A stretch of 64,000 bases of DNA from Vibrio plantisponsor (GCF_013041605.1 NZ_JABEQC010000002.1:62001-126000); one strand, 5' to 3'. Positions 19,862 to 30,119 are shown, numbered from the stretch's first letter. The notes: a model not told the origin generated them from the sequence alone. Program-made: numbers and translations.

Positions 19862-20968
19862 ATGGAATTGAATCACTACCTTGAAGCGATGACCTCGCTC
19901 AAAGCGTCGGACTTATATATTACTGTCGGTGCACCGGTATTGTTGCGTGTCGATGGCGAGATGCGTCCGCAAGGGGAGAAGCTTTCACAGCAAGAGGTAC
20001 TTTCTTTATTACATGAAATGATGGATGAAGAGCGTAAGGCTGAGTTTAACGCATCGCACGAAGCGAACTTTGCCATCGTAAGAGGAAATGGACGTTTCAG
20101 GGTGAGTGCTTTTTTCCAACGTGAGCTGCCGGGTGCAGTTATTCGACGTATCGAAACGCAAATTCCGACATTTGAAGAATTGCACTTGCCTGCTGTTTTG
20201 CAGGATCTTGCGATTGCAAAGCGAGGCTTAGTGCTGGTCGTGGGGGCTACGGGTTCGGGTAAATCCACCACCATGGCAGCTATGACGGGGTATCGTAATC
20301 GTCATCGCAGTGGACATATCTTAACGGTTGAAGATCCGATTGAGTTCGTACACGAACATCAAAAATGCATCGTCACTCAGCGAGAAGTGGGGTTAGATAC
20401 CGAAAGCTACGAAGTGGCACTGAAGAACTCTCTTCGCCAAGCGCCAGACATGATTTTGATTGGTGAAATCCGCAGTCGTGAAACCATGGAATACGCGATG
20501 ACCTTTGCTGAAACAGGGCACTTGTGTATGGCAACCCTGCATGCGAACAATGCTAACCAAGCGTTAGAGCGTATTCTTCACCTAGTACCTAAAGAACAAA
20601 AAGAGCAGTTCTTGTTTGATTTGTCGATGAACTTACGTGGCGTGGTAGGGCAGCAACTGATTCGTGATAAAAATGGTAAAGGTCGCCACGGTGTGTTTGA
20701 GATCTTACTCAATTCACCTCGCGTTTCAGATTTGATTCGCAAAGGAGAGTTACACGAGTTGAAATCGACGATGGCTAAATCGAAAGAGATTGGTATGCAG
20801 ACGTTTGATCAAGCGTTGTATCAGTTACTAGTGGAAGACAAGATCACTGAACAAGATGCAATGCACAGCGCCGATTCTGCCAATGATTTGCGCATGATGT
20901 TAAAAACTCAGCGTGGAGACACTCCGAGTTCAAGTTCACTGGCTAATGTGAAAATCGATATGAACTAA
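19862..20968 (+). CDS. pilU: PilT-dependent retraction ATPase PilU
   Basis: Paralogue of PilT that helps pilus retraction together with PilT. The 368-residue product has Walker A GATGSGKSTTMAAM, VEDPIEFVH, Walker B PDMILIGEIRS and GHLCMATLHANNA. The carboxyl tail (TQRGDTPSSSSLANVKIDMN) is extended relative to PilT, as is usual for PilU. It lies directly after pilT and ends at a strong bidirectional terminator shared with ruvX. Confidence 0.95.
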   Translation: MELNHYLEAMTSLKASDLYITVGAPVLLRVDGEMRPQGEKLSQQEVLSLLHEMMDEERKAEFNASHEANFAIVRGNGRFRVSAFFQRELPGAVIRRIETQIPTFEELHLPAVLQDLAIAKRGLVLVVGATGSGKSTTMAAMTGYRNRHRSGHILTVEDPIEFVHEHQKCIVTQREVGLDTESYEVALKNSLRQAPDMILIGEIRSRETMEYAMTFAETGHLCMATLHANNANQALERILHLVPKEQKEQFLFDLSMNLRGVVGQQLIRDKNGKGRHGVFEILLNSPRVSDLIRKGELHELKSTMAKSKEIGMQTFDQALYQLLVEDKITEQDAMHSADSANDLRMMLKTQRGDTPSSSSLANVKIDMN

Positions 20969-20969
20969 T

Positions 20970-20998
20970 AAAAAACGCGCTGATGAAGCGCGTTTTTT
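20970..20998. terminator. Bidirectional terminator between pilU and ruvX
   Basis: AAAAAACGCGC and GCGCGTTTTTT flank an 8-base loop; T runs are present on both strands. It serves the convergent pilU and ruvX transcripts. Confidence 0.9.
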
Positions 20999-21021
20999 GT
21001 CTCTGCTTTCAGCGTAGAGTT

Positions 21022-21447
21022 TTATTCACCCCACTGGCTTTCAAACCAGCTTTCTAAGATGATTACCGCGGATTGGCAGTCAATATTGCCTTTACTGAGC
21101 GCTTTGTATCCGCCCATCGAGAAAAGCTCAGCTCGCGCTTCCGCTGTTGATAAACGCTCATCGTGCAGTTCAACCTGAACGCCAAAGCGGCCATGAAGAC
21201 GCTGAGCAAACTTTTTAGCTCTTGGGGTAATGGTTTCTAGATCTTTACCATGTAAGTCGGTCGGCAAACCAACCACGACAAGATCAGGTTTCCACTCTTT
21301 AAGCTGCTTTTCGATATCATCCCAATTCGGAATACCATCATTGGCTTTGAACGCTTTCAGTGGTGAGGCGGTGCCAGTAATTTCCTGACCGATGGCGCTA
21401 CCAATACTTTTGGTGCCGTAGTCGAAGGCCATAATAGTTCGCGACAT
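21022..21447 (-). CDS. ruvX: Putative Holliday junction resolvase / pre-16S rRNA nuclease
   Basis: YqgF/RuvX family protein, an RNase H-like nuclease involved in maturation of the 16S rRNA 5' end; a Holliday junction role was proposed from the fold. From ATG 21447 it has 141 residues ([20 protein letters not shown]), with the catalytic Asp in FDYGTKS, Glu in the [12 protein letters not shown] region and a late Asp in [12 protein letters not shown]. The longer frame to 21501 adds an unrelated hydrophilic leader, so I reject it. Last gene of gshB-yqgE-ruvX. Confidence 0.93.
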   Translation of the reverse strand: MSRTIMAFDYGTKSIGSAIGQEITGTASPLKAFKANDGIPNWDDIEKQLKEWKPDLVVVGLPTDLHGKDLETITPRAKKFAQRLHGRFGVQVELHDERLSTAEARAELFSMGGYKALSKGNIDCQSAVIILESWFESQWGE

Positions 21448-21519
21448 GTAAAACTCTTTTGAAACTTTGTTTAAATAAAAACAGAAGCGCTCAATTGACA
21501 TTGAGCGCTGTTAATTGGG

Positions 21520-22083
21520 CTAGGCGTGACCAGCTTCACCAGATAACTGGATAGGGTCGATTCCCAGTTTTTGAATTGCTTTGTTCCATTTATCTCGGGT
21601 CGGAGTATTGAAAATCAGATCCGAGTCAGCCTCGATGGTCAACCAAGAGTTTTCCGATAGCTCGCTTTCTAGTTGACCCGCTTCCCAGCCCGAATAGCCA
21701 AGGGCGACGAGATAACCTTTGGGTTCTGCGTCAGTACCTAAAACCGTTAGGATATCTTTGGAAGTGGTCACTGCGATATCGTCTGTCATGCGAATGCTGG
21801 ATTCATAATGATCTTTGGGTCTGTGTAAAATAAACCCGCGATCTTCTGAAACCGGACCGCCATTGAAAACAGGCTCTTTAAGGCTTTTACTTTGCGACTG
21901 TGGGTAAGCAGGCTCTATCTCAACCTGCTTCAACATTCCGCCGACAGTAATATCTATGGGCGCATTAATAATAAGCCCCATAGCACCTTCTTCATTATGT
22001 TCACAGATGTAAATCACACTGTGTTTGAAGTAAGGATCTTTCATACTCGGCATCGCAACGAGAAAATGATTTGTAAGATTCAT
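21520..22083 (-). CDS. yqgE: YqgE family protein (DUF179, AlgH-like)
   Basis: A 187-residue cytoplasmic protein of the UPF0301/AlgH family. Characteristic segments are [51 protein letters not shown] and [16 protein letters not shown]. The molecular function is unknown; AlgH in Pseudomonas was described as an alginate regulator. It lies between gshB (26-base gap) and ruvX, the conserved order. Confidence 0.95.
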   Translation of the reverse strand: MNLTNHFLVAMPSMKDPYFKHSVIYICEHNEEGAMGLIINAPIDITVGGMLKQVEIEPAYPQSQSKSLKEPVFNGGPVSEDRGFILHRPKDHYESSIRMTDDIAVTTSKDILTVLGTDAEPKGYLVALGYSGWEAGQLESELSENSWLTIEADSDLIFNTPTRDKWNKAIQKLGIDPIQLSGEAGHA

Positions 22084-22109
22084 AGTGTCTCCAACCTCAA
22101 AGATTGGTA

Positions 22110-23066
22110 TTACATCGCCATTGCTTTTATGCGTGTCTCAATGGCATCCATTAACTTGCCAGTGATAGAAATATCGTAAGCCGCTTCAATTTCACGAATA
22201 CAGGTCGGGCTGGTTACGTTAATCTCAGTCAGCTTGTCTCCAATCACATCTAGGCCTACAAAAATTAGACCCTTTTCTTTTAGTGTTGGTGCCACGGCAA
22301 GTGCAATTTTTTTATCCGTATCACTCAGTGGACGAGGTTCACCACGACCGCCTGCTGCCAAGTTACCGCGCGTTTCCCCTTGTGCTGGAATACGAGCTAA
22401 ACAGTAAGGCATCGGCTCACCGTCTACAACCAGAATACGCTTGTCGCCATTGCTAATATCTGGAACGAAGGTTTGCGCCATACAGTAGTTTTGGCCGTGA
22501 TTAGTCAGTGTTTCGATAATCACAGAGACGTTTGGATCGCCTTCTTTCACTCGGAAAATTGATGCACCGCCCATACCATCTAGCGGTTTTAAGATCACAT
22601 CACCATGTTGTTCTCTGAATTGCTTAATTTTTTCCGCTTTACGAGTCACGATTGTGGTTGGAGTCAGCTCTGGGAACCATGCAGTAAACAATTTTTCGTT
22701 ACAGTCACGAAGACTCTGTGGCTTGTTGACGATCAGCGTACCTTCATCTTCTGCACGCTCTAGAATGTAAGTTGCGTAAATGTATTCAGTATCAAAAGGT
22801 GGATCTTTACGCATTAATACAGCATCTAGCTCAGATAACTTAATAGTTTGCTCAGATTTGAACTCGTACCAACCGTTTGGATCTTCTTTCAGAGTGACGA
22901 TTTTTGTATCTGCGATAGCCACACCTTGATCTAAGTTTAGATCATTCATCTCCATATAATGAATTTCGTAGCCGCGACGCTGCGCTTCTAACATCATCGC
23001 GAAGCTAGAATCTTTCTTGATATTAATGGATGAAATTGGATCCATTACGATGCCGAGTTTAATCAT
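22110..23066 (-). CDS. gshB: Glutathione synthetase
   Basis: Joins gamma-glutamylcysteine and glycine with ATP. The 318-residue ATP-grasp enzyme begins [20 protein letters not shown], with [20 protein letters not shown] in the amino domain, the ATP-binding loop [10 protein letters not shown], and [13 protein letters not shown] plus the metal-binding [15 protein letters not shown] near the carboxyl end. It is immediately downstream of rsmE (12-base gap) in the conserved block rsmE-gshB-yqgE-ruvX. Confidence 0.97.
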   Translation of the reverse strand: MIKLGIVMDPISSINIKKDSSFAMMLEAQRRGYEIHYMEMNDLNLDQGVAIADTKIVTLKEDPNGWYEFKSEQTIKLSELDAVLMRKDPPFDTEYIYATYILERAEDEGTLIVNKPQSLRDCNEKLFTAWFPELTPTTIVTRKAEKIKQFREQHGDVILKPLDGMGGASIFRVKEGDPNVSVIIETLTNHGQNYCMAQTFVPDISNGDKRILVVDGEPMPYCLARIPAQGETRGNLAAGGRGEPRPLSDTDKKIALAVAPTLKEKGLIFVGLDVIGDKLTEINVTSPTCIREIEAAYDISITGKLMDAIETRIKAMAM

Positions 23067-23078
23067 TGGAAGTCTCCG

Positions 23079-23810
23079 TTATCCAAGATCGCCAAAACGA
23101 ACTTGTAAAGCTGTAATTGCGGTTAACGCTGCGGTTTCTGTACGCAGGACGCGAGGTCCAAGCAACGTTTCTTCAAAGTTGTATTTGGTGGTCATATCGA
23201 TTTCTTTTTCAGAAAGACCACCTTCCGGACCGATTAACAGACGCACTTTAGTAACCGGTTCAGGAAGTGTATTAATTGAGTATTGAGCGCGAGGGTGCAG
23301 GTTGAGTTTCAGTGCATCACTTGGCTCTGCACACCACTGTTCTAATTCCATCACAGGACGAATTTCGGGTACCACGTTTCGACCGCACTGCTCACAAGCG
23401 CTGATGGCGATTTTTTGCCATTGCTGAAGTTTCTTCTCAAAGCGTTTCTCATCCAGCTTTATGCCACATCGCTCTGACAACAATGGAGTGATTGTGTTTA
23501 CACCCAACTCAACAGATTTCTGAATGGTGAACTCCATTTTGTCGCCACGCGAAATCACTTGCCCTAAATGCAAATCAAGTGGTGATTCGCTGCTGGATTC
23601 GACACGCTCTGTAACTTCAACCGTCACATGTTTTTTGCCACTTTCGCTGATGACTGCTGGAAACTCTGCACCGCTACCATCAAACAGAAGGATTTGCTGT
23701 CCTTCTTTCATGCGCAGTACTCGACCGATGTGGTTTGCTGCATCATCATCGAGGTTAATTTTGCCTAACTGCGTAATGGGCTGCGGATGATAGACTCGGG
23801 GAATACGCAT
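23079..23810 (-). CDS. rsmE: 16S rRNA (uracil1498-N3)-methyltransferase
   Basis: SPOUT-class methyltransferase that makes m3U1498 in 16S rRNA. From ATG 23810 it has 243 residues ([12 protein letters not shown]). It has an amino-terminal PUA-like domain (about 1-75, [20 protein letters not shown]) and the knotted domain with [31 protein letters not shown] and [23 protein letters not shown] at 23828 is less likely than the ATG. It is preceded by an ERIC element and probably starts the rsmE-gshB-yqgE-ruvX unit. Confidence 0.95.
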   Translation of the reverse strand: MRIPRVYHPQPITQLGKINLDDDAANHIGRVLRMKEGQQILLFDGSGAEFPAVISESGKKHVTVEVTERVESSSESPLDLHLGQVISRGDKMEFTIQKSVELGVNTITPLLSERCGIKLDEKRFEKKLQQWQKIAISACEQCGRNVVPEIRPVMELEQWCAEPSDALKLNLHPRAQYSINTLPEPVTKVRLLIGPEGGLSEKEIDMTTKYNFEETLLGPRVLRTETAALTAITALQVRFGDLG

Positions 23811-23831
23811 GTGTTGTTTCCTAATCAAAAT

Positions 23832-23957
23832 ATACTCTTCCTACTTGAAGCTGCAGCGGTGTTGACTACGCTCGTTCACCCCAATCACATAGTTTATCTA
23901 TGCTCATGGGGATTCACTCACTTGCCGCCTACCTGCAACTTCAAGTAGCTTGAGTAT
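23832..23957. repeat. ERIC (intergenic repeat unit) element
   Basis: A 126-base imperfect palindrome bounded by ATACTC and GAGTAT. The arms CTACTTGAAGCTGCAG and CTGCAACTTCAAGTAG are inverted repeats. The inner part holds CTCATGGGGATTCAC and, on minus, TGATTGGGGTGAACGAGCG, which are the regions matched by the standard ERIC1R and ERIC2 primers. The length agrees with the usual 127 bases. It sits in the leader between rsmE and endA and could fold into a long hairpin in the RNA. Confidence 0.92.
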
Positions 23958-24009
23958 TGCTATTCAATAGCGTGGGATATCTCGCACCTAACATGGATGC
24001 TTTGTGCCG

Positions 24010-24039
24010 AAAAAACAAGGGGGAAATGTGAATCCCCCC
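24010..24039 (-). terminator. Terminator after endA
   Basis: On minus GGGGGATT and a run of C flank CACATT, followed by TTGTTTTTTC. It lies about 60 bases downstream of the endA stop. Confidence 0.7.
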
Positions 24040-24096
24040 TCATTTATCGGTCTGGGTTTATATGCCTAGATAGGTTCTGATAGTTATCGTCAGGCT

Positions 24097-24798
24097 TTAC
24101 TTTGAGCACTGTTCATAGACAAATGGGTTTCTGTTGCCTTGAACTTTGAATATTCGCCTTTCTCTTTCGCATTCCCACTCATCGACGGGGTAGGTTTTGT
24201 TCCACGCCTGCATCAATTTGGTTTGTGAGCTGGAAAGTTTAAAACCATGCTCAGCACTCATATAAAGGTAAGTGCGTGCAATGGCACCGCGAGCTCTTTC
24301 GGGAGGCATCGCTTTACGCCCTTTGAAGTTGACCTGCATTTCGCATTGTCCATAAGTGACGCCATCTAACCCGTTCCACTGACTAAAGTTAAAGTTTGAA
24401 CGGTCGCCGTTAACTTCACCAATCGCTGGAGTTAAATTGTGTAGATCTGCTTCCATGCGGCGAAACACTGCATCGCTGTTGCTACAGAGTTTACGTCCGC
24501 CTTCTTGCCAGCATTGACGCTGGTGGCCAAATTGCCAGGCTGGCACAACGTGCTCCCATTCGATTCGGCTAGCTCGGGTTTGTTGTTTGCGGACTTTATA
24601 TCCACAGCTCTCTAAGTCAGGAATGCCTTTCTTACCCTGCCACGAAATATCGCAGCCGCAGTAAAAAGAGGTTGGGTGATCTTTATAAATTTTCAAAGCT
24701 TCGTTTTTAGCGCTGGAAAAAGAGCTTGGAAAATCGGCGAAAGAAGTGTGAGAAACAAGCAGCAAAGCTGCCGTGAGCAGAAAGCGATAATTAAGCAT
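24097..24798 (-). CDS. endA: Endonuclease I, secreted or periplasmic DNase
   Basis: Non-specific DNase of the EndA/Dns family; in vibrios Dns degrades extracellular DNA and limits natural transformation. The 233-residue protein has a signal peptide (about 1-21, ending TSFA), paired cysteines, the [18 protein letters not shown] motif and the catalytic [19 protein letters not shown] block, with a late [16 protein letters not shown]. Eight cysteines fit disulfide stabilisation outside the cytoplasm. It lies between sprT and the ERIC element. The symbol dns is also used in Vibrio. Confidence 0.95.
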   Translation of the reverse strand: MLNYRFLLTAALLLVSHTSFADFPSSFSSAKNEALKIYKDHPTSFYCGCDISWQGKKGIPDLESCGYKVRKQQTRASRIEWEHVVPAWQFGHQRQCWQEGGRKLCSNSDAVFRRMEADLHNLTPAIGEVNGDRSNFNFSQWNGLDGVTYGQCEMQVNFKGRKAMPPERARGAIARTYLYMSAEHGFKLSSSQTKLMQAWNKTYPVDEWECERERRIFKVQGNRNPFVYEQCSK

Positions 24799-24934
24799 AT
24801 GTTGAACTGTATTTTATTATTTTTTACAGTCTAACATTCTCTAAGTTGAAATCTAGTTGAGAAATTTATCGCTATCTATGGTTAAAAATCTATGGGTGAC
24901 TCGCAGTTGGTTGGCCACGATTTTTCATTCGCAC

Positions 24935-25450
24935 TTATCCGGTGAGCTGAATGCCAGTAAACGTGAGCGTTTGTTTACACTGTTGGCAGCGGTAAGTGGC
25001 CTGTTTACGCAATACTTTATTGTGGCGACGAACGGATAGAGGATATTGGCTACAGGAGCATTGGTAGGCAAAGGTTTTTCCCTGAACCGATTCAACAGAC
25101 ATCTTGTGAGTGGTTTCAGCAGGCAAATTGAATACTTGATTCATGACTGTTTGCCACTCAGCGCCATGAGGTTTTACTCGTCCATAGATAGCATAAGTGA
25201 TGAGATGGGCTATTTCGTGGGGGATCACTTCATTCAAAAAAGCTTGTTGATTTTCTTTGAATAAAACGGGATTTAAGCGGATTTCCCATAGTTGCAGATA
25301 AGCTTTACCCGCAGCTTTCCCTCTGAGTCGGTAGCTGATTTCTGGCAGATCGAACTGGCGATTGAAGTATCGAGAAGCAATGTCTACACACTTTTTTACT
25401 TGTGATAATGCTTGGTATTGCAGTTGAAAATCGGTCAAGTCTGGCTCCAA
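24935..25450 (-). CDS. sprT: SprT family zinc metalloprotease-like protein
   Basis: SprT-like protein of 171 residues with the zinc motif [22 protein letters not shown] (about residue 78) and a carboxyl zinc ribbon ([23 protein letters not shown]). The role in bacteria is unclear; eukaryotic relatives cut DNA-protein crosslinks. No ATG fits: the only start covering the amino-terminal helix is TTG at 25450, after GTGGGGA at a normal distance. That ribosome site lies in the downstream arm of the hairpin at 25458-25497 (see findings). It lies between endA and the DUF2189 gene, close to the usual endA-sprT pair. Confidence 0.9.
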   Translation of the reverse strand: MEPDLTDFQLQYQALSQVKKCVDIASRYFNRQFDLPEISYRLRGKAAGKAYLQLWEIRLNPVLFKENQQAFLNEVIPHEIAHLITYAIYGRVKPHGAEWQTVMNQVFNLPAETTHKMSVESVQGKTFAYQCSCSQYPLSVRRHNKVLRKQATYRCQQCKQTLTFTGIQLTG

Positions 25451-25457
25451 AAAATAT

Positions 25458-25497
25458 CCCCACTATTACCTATAGAGTCAGGTAATAGCGGGGAGAT
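25458..25497 (-). terminator. Hairpin between the DUF2189 gene and sprT
   Basis: On minus CCCCGCTATTACCT and AGGTAATAGTGGGG form a 14-pair stem with one mismatch or wobble, then ATATTTTTTG. This looks like a terminator for the DUF2189 gene, but its T run runs straight into the sprT start codon, so it may also act as an attenuator. Confidence 0.8.
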
Positions 25498-25567
25498 TAT
25501 AACATCAAACCTCTTTTTATCATTGAGTAGAACTTCGAGCCAAGATGATAAAAAGAAGGAGGAGACC

Positions 25568-26365
25568 CTATGGTTGATGTTTTCTCTTAATCGTTGCTTG
25601 GTAACCATGCCATGTGGCATATCCGAGTATCGGCATAGTAAAGAGCATGCCGATTCCGTAAGTTGCAAAGCCGATTAAAATACCGCCGCAGATAATTGCA
25701 GCCCAGACAATCATGGCTGAGATGTTGGATTTTACTGCGTTAAAACTGCTGAAAATGGCTGTCATCACATCGACACGTCTTTCCATCATTAAAGGAATTG
25801 AAAACGCGGAGATGCTGAAAATGACACTGGCAATAATGAAGCCAATAAGAGAGCCGATGACTAAGAATGGGAGGAAGTCGGTCAGTGGGGCTCCTTGCAC
25901 CGATGGATAGAGTGCGTGCAAGAGCGCAGCGATTCTCATCCAGAAAATCATCGCAACAGCCAGTGCGACCGCAAACATCCACTGTGATGTGCTATTACGC
26001 GTAATAGCTTTCATCGAATGTAATAAGCTACTTTCTTTGCCTCGTTCTCGCTGCCAAGCTGCATCATAAAGGCCAAGTGCTAGGAAAGGGCCAATTAACA
26101 TGTAAACCACTAGAGCTGGCATCACGACAAGATGAGTGCCTTGCCATTGAATAAGCAGAACAATGCCAACAGCAGCAGCCATAAAGCAGAGTCCATAAAA
26201 GGCGCTGATTAAAGGTAAGCGAATAAAGTCGTGTAAGCCAAGAGCAAGCCAGTGAAGAGGTGCGGAGATTTCCACTTTATTGCAAGGCAGTGTGCGAGCA
26301 TATTCCTGATGACTGACTTCTTTGTCTTTTTGCTTGAAGTCAGAAGGGTCTATTGTACGAGGCAT
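25568..26365 (-). CDS. Multi-pass membrane protein, DUF2189 family
   Basis: A predicted inner-membrane protein of 265 residues from ATG 26365, which has a strong ribosome site (GGGAGGATTT). After a hydrophilic amino end with APLHWLALGLHDFIRLP there are about six hydrophobic helices (for example FYGLCFMAAAVGIVLLIQW, MFAVALAVAMIFWMRIAALL, IVWAAIICGGILIGFATYG). The pattern and phrases such as ALGLYDAAWQRERG fit DUF2189, a family without a known function. A four-residue longer start (26377) is possible. It is the gene between metK and sprT; terminators on both sides suggest it is transcribed alone. Confidence 0.85.
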   Translation of the reverse strand: MPRTIDPSDFKQKDKEVSHQEYARTLPCNKVEISAPLHWLALGLHDFIRLPLISAFYGLCFMAAAVGIVLLIQWQGTHLVVMPALVVYMLIGPFLALGLYDAAWQRERGKESSLLHSMKAITRNSTSQWMFAVALAVAMIFWMRIAALLHALYPSVQGAPLTDFLPFLVIGSLIGFIIASVIFSISAFSIPLMMERRVDVMTAIFSSFNAVKSNISAMIVWAAIICGGILIGFATYGIGMLFTMPILGYATWHGYQATIKRKHQP

Positions 26366-26544
26366 AAATCCTCCCAAAACAATATGGCAGTGAATTAAGA
26401 AGTTGAGCCTTTCCTAGGATCCCTAAGAAAACGACCGTGTTTGTAACATTTTATTAACTATTACTTTATTAACTATTGTAGATAAGGTTGGAAAATACAA
26501 ATCGCCAGATGGAAATTTAAACCGCAACGGATTTAGGAAGGTTG

Positions 26545-26579
26545 AAAAAGAAAAGCCCCCGCCAGTTGGCGAGGGCTTG
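26545..26579 (-). terminator. Terminator after metK
   Basis: On minus AAGCCCTCGCC and GGCGGGGGCTT form an 11-pair stem with a wobble pair and a short loop, followed by TTCTTTTTC. It begins 19 bases past the metK stop. Confidence 0.9.
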
Positions 26580-26597
26580 TCAATAAAGCATTTTGAA

Positions 26598-27752
26598 TTA
26601 CTTGATGTTTGCGAAATCGCGTAGTAATTCAACTTTGTCAGTTGCTTCCCAAGGGAATTCTTCACGACCAAAGTGACCGTAAGCAGCTGTTTTCTTATAA
26701 ATAGGTTGAAGTAGGTTCAACATCTCTTGCAGACCGTATGGACGTAGGTCGAAGAATTGGCGAACTGCTTCGATGATGATGTCGTGAGATACTTTTTCAG
26801 TACCGAACGTTTCAACCATGATAGATGTTGGATCTGCAACACCAATTGCGTATGAAAGTTGGATTTCACAACGATCAGCCATACCAGCAGCGACAATGTT
26901 TTTCGCTACGTAGCGCGCTGCGTATGCTGCAGAACGGTCAACTTTTGATGGATCTTTACCAGAGAATGCACCGCCACCGTGACGAGCTGCGCCGCCGTAG
27001 GTATCAACAATAATCTTACGACCAGTCAAACCACAGTCACCCATTGGGCCACCGATTACGAAACGGCCAGTTGGGTTGATGAAGAATTTAGTCTCTTTGC
27101 TCAACCATTCTGCAGGAAGTACAGGTTTGATGATCTCTTCCATCACGGCTTCACGAAGATCTGGAGTAGAGATTGAATCACAGTGTTGAGTTGAAAGAAC
27201 GACTGCATCGATACCAACAATCTTACCTTGGTCGTATTGGAAAGTTACCTGAGATTTTGCATCTGGACGTAACCAAGGTAGCGTGCCGTTCTTACGAACT
27301 TCAGCTTGTTTTTGAACAAGTAGGTGAGAGTAAGTAATTGGTGCTGGCATCAATACGTCAGTTTCGTTTGTTGCGTAACCGAACATGATACCTTGGTCAC
27401 CTGCGCCTTGCTCTTTAGGATCAGCTTTATCAACACCTTGGTTGATGTCTGGAGACTGTTTACCAATGGTGTTTAGAACTGCACATGAGTTAGCATCGAA
27501 GCCCATATCTGAATGGACATAACCGATTTCACGAACAGTCTCACGAGTTAGTTCTTCAATATCAACCCATGCTGAAGTTGTGATCTCACCACCAACCATA
27601 ACCATGCCGGTTTTTACGTAAGTTTCACAAGCAACACGTGCTTTAGGGTCTTGTTCCAAAATAGCATCTAGAACCGCATCTGAGATTTGGTCTGCGATTT
27701 TATCCGGATGTCCCTCTGATACTGACTCAGAAGTAAACAGGTGCTTAGCCAT
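26598..27752 (-). CDS. metK: S-adenosylmethionine synthetase
   Basis: Makes S-adenosylmethionine from methionine and ATP. From ATG 27752 it has 384 residues, the normal length ([20 protein letters not shown]). [12 protein letters not shown] and [16 protein letters not shown] are the two family signatures, and the catalytic His is in SEGHPDK. A longer frame to 27821 adds an unrelated leader. The upstream region carries a tandem array resembling MetJ boxes 75 bases before the start, so methionine-dependent repression is likely. It is divergent from tkt. Confidence 0.97.
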   Translation of the reverse strand: MAKHLFTSESVSEGHPDKIADQISDAVLDAILEQDPKARVACETYVKTGMVMVGGEITTSAWVDIEELTRETVREIGYVHSDMGFDANSCAVLNTIGKQSPDINQGVDKADPKEQGAGDQGIMFGYATNETDVLMPAPITYSHLLVQKQAEVRKNGTLPWLRPDAKSQVTFQYDQGKIVGIDAVVLSTQHCDSISTPDLREAVMEEIIKPVLPAEWLSKETKFFINPTGRFVIGGPMGDCGLTGRKIIVDTYGGAARHGGGAFSGKDPSKVDRSAAYAARYVAKNIVAAGMADRCEIQLSYAIGVADPTSIMVETFGTEKVSHDIIIEAVRQFFDLRPYGLQEMLNLLQPIYKKTAAYGHFGREEFPWEATDKVELLRDFANIK

Positions 27753-27826
27753 GATAGCTCCAATATAAATAGTCAAAAAGTAGCAAAGAATTCGTCCTTC
27801 ACTACTTTGAAAAGTGTTCATTATGT

Positions 27827-27850
27827 AGGCGTTTCTACATCTAGACGGCT
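27827..27850. promoter_or_regulatory. Putative MetJ box array upstream of metK
   Basis: Three contiguous 8-base units, AGGCGTTT, CTACATCT and AGACGGCT, match the MetJ consensus AGACGTCT at 6, 5 and 7 of 8 positions. Tandem units without spacing are how MetJ dimers bind, and metK is a known MetJ target in enterobacteria. The match is by eye. Confidence 0.6.
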
Positions 27851-27900
27851 ATTTTAGTTTTGAATGCTTAAATTACAAGCTCTTTTTCACTTTTAGATAT

Positions 27901-27916
27901 AACCAAACGTTTGCTT
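27901..27916. promoter_or_regulatory. Putative PurR-type operator between metK and tkt
   Basis: AACCAAACGTTTGCTT matches the PurR consensus ACGCAAACGTTTGCGT at 13 of 16 positions, with a perfect central palindrome CAAACGTTTG. It lies 149 bases before metK and 156 before tkt. A LacI-family relative such as Cra shares the core AAACGTTT, so the regulator is uncertain. The remaining 319-base gap shows nothing else I can name. Confidence 0.4.
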
Positions 27917-28071
27917 GTGTTCTCTCTTTAACTTGCAATCTTATCCGTGCACATCCGACAAAATTGCTTCAACGGTCAAGTAAACGATTGCAGTGAACTA
28001 GGGGCTTTGTAACAATACCTCCCATTATAGATGGGTATATTTCACTTCGCTTAAATCAATCAGGAGCTGAC

Positions 28072-30069
28072 ATGGCGTCTCGCAAACAATTGGCAAATGC
28101 AATCCGTGCTCTGAGCATGGACGGTGTTCAAAAAGCTAACTCTGGCCACCCAGGTGCCCCAATGGGTATGGCGGATATCGCTGAAGTACTTTGGCGTTCG
28201 CACCTAAACCACAACCCACAAAACCCTAACTGGGCTGACCGCGACCGTTTCATCCTTTCTAACGGTCATGGCTCGATGCTGATTTACTCACTGCTTCACC
28301 TGACTGGTTACGAGCTTTCAATGGAAGATTTAAAGAACTTCCGTCAGCTTCACTCGAAAACTCCGGGTCACCCAGAATACGGTTATGCACCAGGTGTTGA
28401 AACTACGACTGGTCCTCTAGGTCAAGGTATCACTAACGCTGTAGGTATGGCGCTGGCTGAGAAGGCTCTTGCTACTCAGTTCAACAAAGAAGGCCATGAG
28501 ATTGTCGACCACTACACGTACGCGTTCATGGGCGACGGCTGTATGATGGAAGGTATCTCGCACGAGGCGTGTTCTCTTGCGGGTACTCTAGGTCTGGGCA
28601 AACTGATTGCATTCTGGGATGACAACGGTATTTCTATCGATGGTCATGTAGAAGGTTGGTTCGCTGACGATACACCAAAACGTTTTGAAGCGTACGGCTG
28701 GCACGTTATTCCTGCGGTTGATGGTCACGATGCTGACGCAATCAATGCAGCGATTGAAGCGGCAAAAGCAGAAACAGGTCGTCCAACTCTAATCTGTACT
28801 AAAACCATCATCGGTTTTGGTTCACCAAACAAAGCGGGCTCACACGACTGTCACGGTGCTCCACTAGGCGCTGATGAAATCAAAGCTGCACGTGAATTCC
28901 TAGGTTGGGAATACGCACCGTTTGAAATCCCAGCAGATATTTACGCGCAGTGGGATGCAAAAGAAGCGGGCGCAGCGAAAGAAGCAGCATGGGATCAAAA
29001 GTTCGCAGCGTACGCAGCGGCATACCCAGAACTAGCAGCAGAATTCAAACGTCGTGTGAACGGCGACTTACCAGCAGAGTGGGAAGAAAAAGCAAACGCG
29101 GTTATCGCTGAGCTTCAAGCTAACCCAGCCAACATTGCATCACGTAAAGCATCGCAAAACGCACTAGAAGCGTTTGGTAAAATGCTACCTGAATTCATGG
29201 GCGGCTCGGCTGACCTTGCACCTTCAAACCTAACCATGTGGTCTGGCTCCAAGTCAATCACGCCAGAAGATGCATCAGGCAACTACATCCATTACGGTGT
29301 TCGTGAATTCGGTATGACGGCTATCATGAACGGTATCGCGCTACACGGCGGTTTCGTTCCTTACGGCGCAACCTTCCTGATGTTCATGGAATACGCACGT
29401 AACGCACTGCGTATGGCGGCACTGATGAAAGTGCAAAACATCCAAGTGTACACGCACGACTCTATCGGTCTTGGCGAAGATGGTCCAACTCACCAACCGG
29501 TTGAGCAAACCGCTTCTCTGCGTCTGACTCCAAACATGAGCACATGGCGTCCATGTGACCAAGTTGAATCAGCTGTTGCTTGGAAACTGGCTATCGAGCG
29601 TAAAGATGCGCCAACAGCGCTTATCTTCTCTCGTCAAAACCTAGCACAGCAACCACGTTCAGCAGAACAAGTGGCTGACATCGCTAAGGGTGGTTACATC
29701 CTGAAAGATTGTGCAGGCAAACCTGAGCTAATCCTGATTGCAACAGGCTCTGAAGTTGAACTGGCTGTGAAAGCGGCTGAGCAACTAACTGCTGAAGGCA
29801 AACAAGTACGCGTAGTTTCAATGCCATCAACAGACGCATTCGACAAACAAGACGCGGCTTACCGTGAAGCAGTACTTCCTGCTGACGTAACTGCTCGTAT
29901 CGCTATCGAAGCAGGTATTGCGGATTACTGGTACAAGTATGTTGGTCTAAACGGCAAAATCATCGGTATGACCACATTCGGTGAGTCTGCACCAGCAGAC
30001 CAACTGTTCAAGATGTTCGGTTTCACTGTTGAAAACGTCGTTGAGAAAGCAAACGAGCTGCTTGCTTAA
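28072..30069 (+). CDS. tkt: Transketolase
   Basis: Thiamine-diphosphate enzyme moving two-carbon ketol units in the pentose phosphate pathway. The full length of 665 residues is present. The amino-terminal TPP domain shows [20 protein letters not shown] and the GDG...N motif ([23 protein letters not shown]). The Pyr domain has [21 protein letters not shown] and [12 protein letters not shown], and a transketolase carboxyl domain follows. AGGAGCTGAC precedes the ATG. A terminator separates it from epd, so tkt has its own transcript although the order tkt-epd-pgk-fbaA is conserved. Confidence 0.97.
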   Translation: MASRKQLANAIRALSMDGVQKANSGHPGAPMGMADIAEVLWRSHLNHNPQNPNWADRDRFILSNGHGSMLIYSLLHLTGYELSMEDLKNFRQLHSKTPGHPEYGYAPGVETTTGPLGQGITNAVGMALAEKALATQFNKEGHEIVDHYTYAFMGDGCMMEGISHEACSLAGTLGLGKLIAFWDDNGISIDGHVEGWFADDTPKRFEAYGWHVIPAVDGHDADAINAAIEAAKAETGRPTLICTKTIIGFGSPNKAGSHDCHGAPLGADEIKAAREFLGWEYAPFEIPADIYAQWDAKEAGAAKEAAWDQKFAAYAAAYPELAAEFKRRVNGDLPAEWEEKANAVIAELQANPANIASRKASQNALEAFGKMLPEFMGGSADLAPSNLTMWSGSKSITPEDASGNYIHYGVREFGMTAIMNGIALHGGFVPYGATFLMFMEYARNALRMAALMKVQNIQVYTHDSIGLGEDGPTHQPVEQTASLRLTPNMSTWRPCDQVESAVAWKLAIERKDAPTALIFSRQNLAQQPRSAEQVADIAKGGYILKDCAGKPELILIATGSEVELAVKAAEQLTAEGKQVRVVSMPSTDAFDKQDAAYREAVLPADVTARIAIEAGIADYWYKYVGLNGKIIGMTTFGESAPADQLFKMFGFTVENVVEKANELLA

Positions 30070-30089
30070 TCAAATACGATAAAGAATAG

Positions 30090-30119
30090 AAATCCCCGTC
30101 ATTGTGCGGGGATTTTTTT
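30090..30119 (+). terminator. Terminator after tkt
   Basis: AAATCCCCG and CGGGGATTT form a 9-pair stem, followed by a T run, 21 bases past the tkt stop. Confidence 0.9.

Noticed and set aside
24857..25039. Plus-strand ORF overlapping the 3' end of sprT
   Set aside because: It lies mainly antisense to the conserved zinc-ribbon codons of sprT and has no recognisable domain.
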